Source: Moniliophthora roreri (lineage: Eukaryota > Basidiomycota > Agaricomycetes > Agaricales > Marasmiaceae). From it: DNA of 64,000 bases. Both the position numbers and the translations under genes were made by a program. Numbering within the stretch: position 1 is the first letter of the stretch; every line of letters starts with the position of its first letter. The stretch spans positions 434,001 through 498,000 of the forward strand of contig LATX02000176.1 in NCBI GenBank assembly GCA_001466705.2, written 5' to 3'. Below the pieces are notes generated by a model, which made no database searches, was not told the DNA's origin, and saw only the letters and a list, made by a program, of their open reading frames with translations. Shown in pieces: positions 10,030 to 20,084 of this stretch.

Positions 10030-12803
10030 ATGCCCCAGTCATCGGGAACCACTAACCCTGTCGAAGATTACGGGTGATACATGAATAGCCGCCCGATCGT
10101 ATGTTTCTGTTCTATACTCCGTTTCCCTTTTCCGCTTCTCGATCACGATACACGTTCTATGTGATATACATCAGACTGGTTTTACCTATTAATCAAATTC
10201 CCTAGTTCAGTATTTATTCGCTACGTACATACCGTAACGCCTCAGCCGTTCACACACTTAGTGAGACCGTCTGAGGTGAGATACATTGTTCATTCCATAC
10301 GTTCATTTTACTTACAGTAAACCTCTACAGTACTTATTCTTGCTATTTACAACAAACCCTATTCCTCCAGTGCAATTCTATGGGGCCCCAGCACCTAAAC
10401 CACCAGCTCAAGCAACCCAGGATGCTCTCCGTATCCCTTCTCATCCTCTGCCGCCACGCGACGGGCCATCACCCGTGAGGTTTTCTGCCTCGGGTTTCAA
10501 CCCTTATACGTCGATGCATTTCCTGCAAGATAAACGTGATCGTCAGATGGAGACGGAGTGCCGTGGAAAGTTCGTTGGACCTATGCCTCCAGCCAACTTC
10601 CTGAGCGAGTTCCTCAACGACAGCATGCTCAAGGAAGAAGTCAGAGACCCATTCATATTCACGGGGGAGTCAAAGGGGTACCTTAGAAAGGCTCAGAAGT
10701 GCGATTCAGAGGTTGCAATGTACCCCCATCTGGCGAGTATCCGTATATTCCTCTTCGTTCTATCCGCTGAAATGTCTTCTACAAATTGACGGCCTGAAGG
10801 ACTACTGCCCAGAACTGGACATCAAAGACACTCACAACAACAATCAATCGTCTGAATGGGCGAGAAACAGAGCCGTGCTCAAACCAGACATCACTGCGTA
10901 TGAACGCAACACCGATCTCGCTGAACCCATGGATATGACCAGAGCGGAGGTTATCGTCGAAGTCAAGATACATCCCGACGACGATCCTTTTGTAGACAAG
11001 CCAAAGGGCGGTAACACCTCCCAAGGGCAAAGTCCGCACGAAAGGTCGACTATCCTTGGTGGAGATGTGCGTGGCCAAATCATTACATATGCCACCGCGC
11101 AGCTCGCCGCACAGTATCGCACGCATGCATTCTCGGTCATTATCGTGAATGATGGTGCCAGGCTCATTCGATGGGATCGCGCTGGTGCTATCTTCACGCG
11201 GAAATTCGATTACCGCAAGTTTCATTACCTGGCGGAATTCTTCTGGAGGTACAACCGCGCAACGCGTGCTGCCCGTGGGCATGACGAATCAGTGACCATG
11301 GCGCATGGCCTTGACGACGAGCTCGTTATAGAAGCGCGTGCGGCACTTGGTTGTCCTCCCAACGACTCTCTGTATCGATTCGAGGTCGTTGACGAGGTGA
11401 CCGGTGAAAAGACGTACTACCTTGGGAAAGCACCTTCATTTAAAGGCAACAAGTCGCTTACCGGTCGTTCTACTCGTGGCATTGTGGTATACGACCTCAA
11501 GAATCGGAAGGTTGCGTATCTCAAGGACACATGGAGAGTGTGCGGAACTGGGTACGACATCGATAAGGAGGGAGACACGTACCGGAAACTGAAGGCGGCC
11601 GGTGTTAGGAATGTGCCGACTGTTGTTGCCTTTGGTGATGTAGGGGATGAAATGTGGCATCGCACGCAGACGGACATTTTCGCTCGGAAGAGAGGCAGTT
11701 TTATTCGACAGCTGAGAGGACATAGACACTGTCGGTTGGTTTTTCGAGAAGTCGGACGGGACTTGACGTCATTTGAAACTACTGGGGAGATTGTGGGAGC
11801 CATTGCTGACGCTGTAGAAGGTATGTGGCTCACTCGCTGGTTGGTATTGTCTCTAATGTTATTCTAGCTCATCAGGACGCCTACGAGCTGGCCGGTATAC
11901 TCCACCGTGACATCAGTGTCGGAAACATTTTGATCACTGACAACGGCGGTGGACTGCTCATTGATTGGGATCTCAGCAAGGAAGTACAGAAGATGGGGGT
12001 ACCGCGTCAAGTGGAAAGAACAGTAAGCAAAGTTTTCTCCTTTTTATTGATCTCTTGCTCAATTACACGCAGGGAACATGGCAATTCATGTCTGCAAAGC
12101 TATTGATGACTCCAACCCCAGACACTCATGAACTTGCGGATGACCTGGAATCGTTTTATCACGTTCTCACCTGGGTTACCCTTCGCTATACTCCGCACGG
12201 GCTGGATGACGCGGCGCTCGTGGAACTCATATATCGTTACTTTGATGATTCGTGGTACAATGCTTCGTCGGGAAAGACTAGCGGAGGCCAGCTCAAACGT
12301 GCTTATCTCACCCAAAGAGAGATGCGAAACGCTGAGCTGCCTCAGGGAGAGCTGGCACAACTAATNCCGCAGATCGTAGGCATGTCATGAAAGACACCAG
12401 GACTCGCGATCGTGACCTCGGTCCCCCGGGTACTACATCCATGCGAAGACCCAAAGAGTCTGAGGCATACATCGATCAACCCAAACAACCACGCAAGTAT
12501 GGCTTCAAGTCTCCCGAAGGTACCGAGGAGACCCCTTCCGCCGCCTTGGGTGAACTACCCGACTCCAAACGGCCCAAACAACTACCTAACTTGTCGCCCG
12601 AGGACGACGAAGAGGCTACCTGGGCTCCAGATGCACCTGACATTATTGACGGTCAACTGGTATTCCCCAAGCTAGCAGGATACGAAGAGGACAAGATTTC
12701 GGACGATGAGGGGTATGATTCAGCATGGGCACACGAACTGGATGAAATTGAGTTGACTGCGGAGGTTGTCGACGAAGAGGATGAAACTGCAGAACCTCTG
12801 TGA
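10030..12803 (+). CDS. FunK1-type protein kinase (fungal-type kinase family)
   Basis: FunK1 kinases are a family expanded in mushroom-forming fungi; substrates are mostly unknown. The candidate first exon starts at 10030 (MPQSSGTTNPVEDYG). The main N-terminal region runs from about 10371 to 10735, and a long exon from about 10800 to 11820 carries the conserved pre-kinase region (VEVK..., FSVIIVNDGARLIRWDRAG). Introns 11821-11867 and 12023-12072 separate the catalytic part: LHRDISVGNIL is the HRDxxxxN loop and LLIDWDLS replaces DFG. GTWQFMS and HELADDLESFYHVL follow, as is typical of FunK1. An N at 12366 throws the frame. The second frame then continues with an acidic tail to the stop at 12803, so the tail belongs to the same protein only if the N hides a length error. 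The splice between the first and second exons was not solved. Confidence 0.85.
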
Positions 12804-13577
12804 CGTGGTAGAGGATGTTCAAGCTGGTACTTGCAACTGCTTTTCTTTGCTGCTTTAATGCTTTCACGCCTGGTATTTGGTATAGCACACTGTACACTAG
12901 GACAATACTAACTTAAGTGGTCATGATATTGCACTGGTCTGATTGATACACCCCCGTATACCGGTTTGTTCACCTGTTGATGAGAATTTTCCACGAAGAA
13001 TCTGAGCAATCGAAATAGTAGCTCCCAAGGGCAGTCGAAAGGCTCATGTAAATACCTCAATTCACGAAGGGAAGATTGGACTTGCTGACATGCGATATCG
13101 GATCGGTGACTCTACACCACCACCGTGACGAAGGCTTCCTCCGGCTCTTCTTTCAGTCAGCATCTACAGTGTTCGAATTGGCTCGTTCTCAAACCAATAT
13201 TCATAACAGACGATGGCGGTCTCTACGCGCTCCCTTAGCACTAGCAAGGGCGTTCCGATACAGTCGCGCTGTCACGGGGCAGCTGTTGAGCTTCATGATA
13301 GAAGGATAAGGTCAGCGCGCTATACAACTGCGAGAACATTTAGCAGCCCAATTAACTTTCGCGTTAGTCGGCATGATACTGCAATTATTGCAGTCCATAC
13401 ACATCTATTTCGCCCCTCAGTTTTCGAGGTGCACATAAAACAGGAGTTCTGCTAAATTGAGCAAGACAAAGATAGTTGAGAATGCATACGAGAGTGACAT
13501 GCAATATCACAGACGTTCATAAAGATCATGTTCCATCCGTCCAGGCAGTAGACTGTTTACAATTATCCAGGAATGAA
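12804..13577. other. Intergenic, convergent gene ends
   Basis: This lies between the 3' end of the kinase gene and the 3' end of the dioxygenase gene. Short frames occur on the plus strand, but none has a domain or splice support. I see no terminator-like or repeat structure. Confidence 0.5.
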
Positions 13578-14990
13578 TTAGAGTTCCCCTCGTTCCTTCT
13601 TCTCCCTCAAAACCCTTCCCTGATTCCACATCAAGTCCCCTTCAAAGTAACAACCCTGCAACCATCGATTGACTACACCATCCACCTTGGGCTCGCCCGG
13701 TTTATCCTGGAACGCCGTTCGAGCATGCAACACCCTGCGGTTATCAAAGATCACCGCATCGCCTTCTTGAAGGGTATACTCGTAGGCATAGCCAGGTGCG
13801 TTCAAGACCTCGTCAAACCACTTCAACGCCCGATAGAACTCGGGTGGTGTCGCAAGTAACAACGGTGCTTGGAAGGGCGGGGCGTAATTCACGTATTGGA
13901 TGGCACGTTCGCCGCCTGGGGTGCTTGGAGCTGGCTCGAGCTGTATAGTAGCGTGTACCTGGTGGTAGTGCCTGTTATTGAACACGTATTGGAAGGGTAC
14001 GGAGGTATTGGCGAGAACGTCAAAATCAGAAGGATTGGATGCTTTCAAATCCATAGCGGCTTTAAACGAGTCCACGAAGACGGAAGAACCGCCTTGAACT
14101 CGATTTCGTATGCTGTGGAGAACCTGGTACCGGGGTGGGTTCTCGAGGTATCTTGTGATAAGGTTTGTCAGTCTGTGGAATTCGAAGAAGACAAGACTTA
14201 AATGAAGTACTGACAGCATGTCCATATGGAACCAAAGCCTCAAGTCTGTGTAAGCGATATTTTCGGTATTTTTGGCCTGGACATCCCAAAAGGTGCCATA
14301 AAATGTATGGCGAATATCACTAAATAGAGTGGCCAGGTGACGAAGCTCGCAGCTTTCATGTTCCGTTCGAGAATTGGGTACGCCTCGCTGCACAAAACCA
14401 AGTCAACATGGGGCAAAGGTAGAAGGTATAAATAGAATACTGACCAGGAAGAGCAATCCATATCTGCAGAGCTGATCGATAGCTTTAAGGAGACCCGCGG
14501 GAGTCTTGACTTCTCCGTATGATAAGAACAAGTCTGAAGAGGCTGATATAGTCTTGTTATCCCAAAACTCAGGAAGAACATCCTTGTGGAAGGTAGACAA
14601 ATTCTTCGGAGAAGAATGTCTCTTTAGAAACTCGTGGGTGAGAACTGATTTGTGGCCGTCGACCCAGTCAATAGCGATACCATCCTCAGTCATTTTGACC
14701 GATACAGGCGAAATATCCTGGGGTATATCTGAAGACTGGTGCAATTTCTGGGATGTAGAGGGATGCACGCAGTCTTCTGATTGGCAAGAATCTCGAAGCC
14801 AGACGTAGGGGAATGAAGCATTAAGTGAATCGATTTTCAACGAGGTATGTTCCATAGAGAATGATGTCCATCGTCGAGTAGCAGAGGTTGAAAATAATTG
14901 ATGAGCGACATTTCTGTTGAGCAAGGTGAGGGGGCGTGATAAGCGAGAGATCATCGTCGGGCAAAGTTTGAGTATCAATGCGCGAGTCAA
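13578..14990 (-). CDS. Gamma-butyrobetaine dioxygenase-like 2-oxoglutarate/Fe(II) oxygenase
   Basis: This family hydroxylates gamma-butyrobetaine (last step of carnitine synthesis) or trimethyllysine (first step), using Fe(II) and 2-oxoglutarate. The exons are 14990-14445, 14387-14215 and 14151-13578, giving 430 residues. Both introns (14388-14444 and 14152-14214) use GTCAGT donors, and the second restores MDMLYLENPPRYQVLH. The N-terminus (MTRALILKLCPTMISRLSR...) resembles a mitochondrial presequence. The small N-terminal metal-binding domain reads LRDSCQSEDCVHP, where the usual CxCxxC has Ser at the middle position. Iron ligands are the HMD pair (WFHMDML) and the distal His in RRVLHAR; the 2-oxoglutarate Arg is in VVNRWLQGCYFEGD. 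Trimethyllysine dioxygenase cannot be excluded. It is divergent from the NDUFB7 gene. Confidence 0.87.
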
Positions 14991-15098
14991 CGGGCAACTC
15001 CGGACAACGACAGCCTTGTAGTACTTGCCCTTATATCCTCAAACACACATTGCTTCCTTCCTCTTTCCCTCCCCATTGTCACATTCTCTATTCTAAAA
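14991..15098. promoter_or_regulatory. 108 bp divergent promoter region
   Basis: Only 108 bases separate the start codons of the dioxygenase gene (leftward) and the NDUFB7 gene (rightward). The right half is pyrimidine-rich, as is common ahead of fungal starts. I see no clear TATA box. Both products would act in mitochondria, so shared control is plausible but inferred only from position. Confidence 0.45.
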
Positions 15099-15540
15099 AT
15101 GACTTCGACTTTGGCCACGCAGGAGGAAATGAAGAAGGCCCAAATGCCATTAGGCTGGAGAGATCAGTGTTCTGCGTGCGTGTTCATTTCAATTCGGAGA
15201 AATGACCTAGAAGCTGACCTGTTGACCCCACATTCTCCTATTATTTCTTGCTCTTGGATCATTCGGATTCATGTAAAAGGCTTCTCATTCCACTCAATGT
15301 CTGTCGTAGAGAGAAGAACTATCTGCCCTGGGAATGTGAGCACGAGAAACATGCGTACGAAAAGTGCGTGTCCCCGCATGCTAATCCTACATTTCACTGA
15401 CTGTGCTTCCAGGTGCCAATATGACGAGTATGTCTTTCTATACGGTACTAAATCTCAAAATTGACAAACTACGCAGCTACGTTCGCCGGATGACCCTTTT
15501 GTCCAAGCAGAAGAAGGCAGCACTAGAAGATGCCGAGTAG
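15099..15540 (+). CDS. NADH:ubiquinone oxidoreductase subunit NDUFB7/B18-like (complex I)
   Basis: This is an accessory subunit of mitochondrial complex I on the intermembrane-space side. Four exons, 15099-15175, 15280-15363, 15413-15427 and 15477-15540, give a clean 79-residue frame. Introns are GT-AG, two with a GTGCGT donor. The protein has the twin Cx9C signature of CHCH proteins: CSALLIPLNVC and CEHEKHAYEKC. LPWEC and YVRRM are typical of B18. It is shorter than the animal subunit (about 137 residues) but similar to what I would expect for a fungal form. The third exon is only 15 bases long, so automatic gene finders may miss this gene. Confidence 0.9.
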
Positions 15541-15727
15541 ACCCGTAGACAATACACATGTTTCTTCGTCGCATGAACATTAAACGTTGAACATCATACT
15601 GGCAACTAGATCTTGGTCAGTCCCGCAGAAAGCGTACGCCAATCTCACACCACGGTCGGAGAAGTCATGTTGGTTGCTACACATACAAGAAGACTGTCTA
15701 AATCGTTCGACGTTTAAACATACCCCC
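15541..15727. other. Short intergenic gap between convergent genes
   Basis: This separates the NDUFB7 stop from the stop of the Ser-rich protein on the other strand. Nothing else is seen. Confidence 0.5.
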
Positions 15728-17776
15728 TCATGACACTAACACCGCCTTCCAAAACCTCCAACCACTTGACATCCTCTTTAATTTACTTGAATGGGTCTTC
15801 GGTTCTTCCCTCCCAGCAGTAGCGCCAACCATCTGCTCAACCGACACACCGCCAGTCTGCGCCCACGGAGCGATATCATTGTTTTCGCCTCCGCCGACAC
15901 TCGTACGATTGGTGCTTGACGTTTGTTCGCTAGATGAATTGGCCTCGGAAGCACCGGACGAGCTTGCTCTTTCCTCTCCCCTAGTGAGAGCCACGGATGA
16001 ATCTACCGCCGCGCGGAGCCGATCTCTTATTAGGGTGCTGTCCGAGTCCTCAAGCTGTATATCATCCGGGTGCCCTATCCACACTCTAGGTCCTCCGAAT
16101 TCGGATGCTATGGCAATGTCAAGCAGAGTGGAAGAAATCCGGGGCACTTCACTGGACGGAGGTTCTATTACAGGCCGGTAATCCAAGAGGCCCATGAGTA
16201 ACATCTCCAATACAGTTGCACCAGGACCGGACGAGTCCCCGTACTTGCTCATCACATCATACCCCAGCATACTCGTAGAAATAACATACGCTGCAGGTCT
16301 CTGGTCCGTGTGATAACGCCTCCGGAACCCGAGCCCGTTCGCCGAACCGACATTGCTACCACCGCTCTCGGAACCAGAACGAGAGGTAGAGGTCGAGAAC
16401 GAATGTGGAGTGCCTGGGCGGATGAGCGGTGTAAGAAGGGTGCTGGAGTTGGAGATGTCTCCTCTCCCAGGATAGGTATACGAGATGAGGAATTGCTCAA
16501 TGCTTTTCAGCAGCTTTGACTTCCTTTTCACCTGGCGTGGAGTTTCAAGCCATGCATAATCGGGAGTACAAGATCCCGACGCTAAAGGAGATCCTTGATT
16601 GGTCGACGTTGCCACACTCATAGGCAGGACATGCACGATATGAGCTCGTGGCCATGTCGGGTCTGATGGTGTTGAACTTGAAGGAACCGGTGAAGAACAC
16701 CGGCTGACTCCAGAAGGTGATCCCGGCAATGAGCTCGGGGAAAGTGAACGGGTGCACGTGTTTGTGTAAGGATGCCGCAACGACTCCGAGAGTGTCGACC
16801 AACGTCTACTTTGTTCTAACACATCTACGATTGGAACCGCAGAAGCTGAACATGCATTAATTTGGTTGCCATTCGACTGGGATGAAGAAAGGTCCGAAGA
16901 CGTTAGCGATCTCTGCGAGAAAGATGTGTCACCACCGAGTGGGGACGATGGTCTAGGAGGTCGGGAAGATGTAAAACTCTGAGTAGCACGATTCGAACGT
17001 GATGGAGGTACAAGAAACGTCTGCGAGAGTGTCGTCACGAGGATGATGTGTTTGAGAATGGCTTTGTCAGTGAAGGAGGAAGGAACCCAATTGATCAGAG
17101 CGTCGAATGCACAAGGTTCTGAGTTATGCTTCCTGTTGTTTATCCGAGAACGAAAAGCCGATGATAATTGATCGGAAAGGCTGGATCTAGAAGCAGGCCG
17201 TGTTCCAGGTATGGTAGTAAATCTAGGTGCTGATTTCGTTTCATACGGGCTGTAACCAAGGGTTTCTGGAATGGTAAAGGCACCGCCTGGTTGGTTCTCG
17301 CACAGCTGCGTACGCCCCATGTACACCTCAGGGTGTTTCCTCCATCCTCGTGCGATAATTTCGGCACGCTGAAATAAGGAAAGTAGACGTTGAGCTCCAG
17401 AATCCTGGAGGGTTAACGGAGATAATAGGCGCAAGATTCGAACGGAAGGTGATGATGATGATGGAGTTTCTCTGATTCTGGGAGGCGAAGAAGTTATAAT
17501 TAGGAGAAGAGAGTTTGATAGCGAGGAGGCCTGTAACAAAGGCTCCAAGTCTCTTTCGCATGGTGCTGAGGGGTTCAATATTCAGCCCAGATAGTATTAC
17601 AGTACACAGACAGATCAATGCTCACATCCTATGATGAGAATAACTTTTCGAATCGAGTTCTTGGAACTGAGCAGTAAGCCCAGGTCATCTCGTTGTATTA
17701 TCCAAGGACGAGAATCTTCGACGCCGTCGAACGGATCCGAGGGGAGTTTGGGACGGAATGGTTCAGTGTGCTGCAT
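15728..17776 (-). CDS. Conserved-looking Ser-rich hypothetical protein
   Basis: I do not recognise this family. Two exons, 17776-17626 and 17565-15728 (intron 17566-17625, GTGAGC...CAG), give 662 residues. The start is the first ATG in frame (MQHTEPFRPKLP); the frame upstream is open to a stop but has no ATG. The N-terminal 90 residues alternate hydrophobic strands (WIIQRDDLGLLLSS, SIRKVILIIG, SNSLLLIITSS). Then come a block FDALINWVPSSFTDKAILKHIILVT, long Ser/Pro/Thr-rich stretches, and a second ordered block (AYVISTSMLGYDVMSKYGD, VLEMLLMGLLDYRPV). The ordered blocks separated by low complexity look like a regulatory or scaffold protein. No catalytic motif is seen. Confidence 0.75.
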
Positions 17777-18492
17777 CACACTCAACGAGGGCAGCGTAGC
17801 GGGATGAGAAGGAGACACGTTAGAGAAGAGACCTGCGGCGAGGAACTGCGAGTCATGGTGCTATTAAATGAGAGAGAACTTGAGCGTAAGTAATTTTGCA
17901 CGTCCTCGGATTCCTTGACATCAGCGTCAGAGATGACCGGAATTGGCAGCTACCCGGCCTAAAAAGGCATCTTTCGGCATTCATTATTGATCTTCGTTCG
18001 TTGCTCGCCTTTTGGAACCTTTCTGAACGTCTTTTGAATTACTGAATGCCAAGAGTTACTACGGGGCATTACAGCTCTGCTGTCTCTATGAAGTAACCGA
18101 GAACCTGCTGCGTGGATCGTTCGGACTTGGCATGCAATCCATGGCCAATGCCCGTTCATGAGGATATGCTAAGAATGTTTCTGGGTGCTCTGAGTATATT
18201 TAAGATTCTTCGGTGGAATCGGCTCTGCTCCTGACAGCGCTTTCTTCTCTATGGCGGACTTCTAATTGACAATTGCTTGAGCGCAGTCAACATTTCACAA
18301 CATGACAGGAAACGAAATTGGTGGATTTTGCATCATCACTCACGGTCGAAGTGAACCAGGAACGAGTCTCCAGGTCCATCCAGGGAAACAAGTTGAGTTA
18401 CCGGCAGACACTAAGTTTGGCACCACAGTAATTGATTATTGCACCTATAGACATTGCATGGAAGCTAGTGATACAGATATTTTTATCGCTCA
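17777..18492. other. Intergenic, no supported gene
   Basis: The left part is presumably the promoter of the Ser-rich protein. The right part is the 3' flank of the hydratase gene. Frames present are short and lack domains. A plus-strand open frame from 18302 overlaps the hydratase exons antisense and is judged a shadow. Confidence 0.45.
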
Positions 18493-19885
18493 TTACAACT
18501 TGCTTTTTTCGCCCGCCTTCTTGATGTACGCAATGCCTCCGCCCAAAGCGACCTGTGAAAGAGCACATCAAAGAAGACTGATAAAGCTTTGGTTGAAAAG
18601 TCATTTTACCTTTCCGCTAGTAAGATTCTTCGTGACAAACGTAACCTCAGTGGTACCCTCTGGACCAGCACCAACCTCCCATATTTGGGTCTCAAGTGCG
18701 TCGCCTGGTTTTACAGGAGACGTGAATCTGACACCAAAGAACTTGAGTGCTTTCGGGTCGTTGTTCGCAACTGCCTTGAGCAGAGCCCGCGCCGCGAAAC
18801 CGAAGGTAGAGAGACCGTGGAGGATAACGCCTCCGAAGCCAGCTGCTTGACCGATTCTGGGATCTGTCATGTTCGGGATCAGCGAGAGGCCGTTATTGAG
18901 ATGAAAAAGGCAAGAACCAATGTGAAGTGGGTTATAGTCTCCACTGAGACGAAAGACAATAGCTTGTTCGGGGGTAGTTTGGTCTTTTACTGTCCAATCT
19001 GGTTGACGTTTAGGAATTTCCTTAGCTTGAGGAGGACCAGCAATCGCTTTAGAGAATCTTTGTCCGGTAACCTTTGCACCAACGTTGAAAGAGGAGCTCT
19101 AGTGACCGTAGTATTAGCTAGATGCTGGAGCGAAGGGTTGAGGTAGGAAGCATACGTAAAGCTTGGCGTAGGGTACACCGTTGGGATCAACAAGCAGATT
19201 CTCTGTAGTTAAAACAAGTCCGCTCTCTGTCGTATATCATGAAGATTAATCATATGGCGACAGTCTAGCAGCGAAACGTACGCACTGTTCTCGTTCACAG
19301 CAGTATATCTCGTCTTCCACTTCCAGCCTTCACCACTCACCAAAGGAAGTGGCTTTAGGATCTCAATAGATTGGGTGCCATGAACCTGTGTAAATCCAGC
19401 TATAAGTATTGGGACTGAAGACAGTTCAACAAGAGTTGACATACGAGACGGTTGAGGTCCAATTTTGGAACGCCGGGCAACTTCACTCCGCCTCCCATCC
19501 GTGAAGCAAATAGATTCACATCCTGACCGTCTCCTTTGAACGCCAGCACAACAGGGTATGTTGGCAATGCTGAAAAGTTGGGGTCTGTCCAGCACCGATG
19601 AGGAAAGTTTCATTTTGTAATCACGTAGAAAGGCAAATCACCAAGTTCTGTGGGTAAGGTCAGTGGTTGATGGAATCGAGCTATTCTCATGCAAGCTCAC
19701 CATAAATGAAGGTGAAATCGTCATTCTTTGCACCGACACCGACGGCATAGGTCAATAAATCACGCTTGTTCCATGATACCTAGCAGACATTGGTCGAGAA
19801 ACAAAAGCTCTGAGGTAAACTCGAAACATACCGGCTTATCAGGGAGCTCAAATCCTACGACTTTTCCAAGTTCTTCTGCCGACAT
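18493..19885 (-). CDS. Peroxisomal MaoC-type (3R)-hydroxyacyl-CoA hydratase (hydratase-2)
   Basis: Hydratase-2 hydrates trans-2-enoyl-CoA to (3R)-hydroxyacyl-CoA in peroxisomal beta-oxidation. The translation starts MSAEELGKVVGFELPDKP at 19885 and ends GIAYIKKAGEKSKL, giving a canonical C-terminal SKL peroxisome signal. It has two hot-dog halves. The N-terminal half includes ALPTYPVVLAFKGD. The C-terminal half has the hydratase motif GDYNPLHIDPRIGQAAGF followed by VILHGLSTFG; the Asp and His of NPLHID are the expected catalytic pair. Solved introns include 19780-19831, 19648-19700 and 18553-18609. The junction near 19570-19647 is uncertain: it needs either a 6-base exon or one 131-base intron. 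In many fungi this domain is fused to dehydrogenases; here it stands alone, at roughly 310 residues. Confidence 0.88.
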
Positions 19886-20084
19886 GATGGTGTTCTGGGG
19901 GGTGAAGAGGATTCATGTTGCGGGTGAGTATATCACCGGCACCGGCGCAATTGAATGCCGAGATCCGGTCATAGTCAGTCAGCAAATTCAGTCAGCAAAT
20001 ACTCGAGCTCCGTGTTTCTCGCTTGTGAGTATACAATGTCGATTGATTTGGGGAAAATCAGGCCATTTATCTCCTCCGGATATC

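Noticed and set aside
9637..10077. 146-codon plus-strand frame as a gene
   Set aside because: It runs through the MITE and repeat flank; only its last 15 codons, from the ATG at 10030, are plausible as the FunK1 first exon.
18302..19146. Two long plus-strand frames
   Set aside because: They lie antisense to the well-supported hydratase exons and have no family resemblance.
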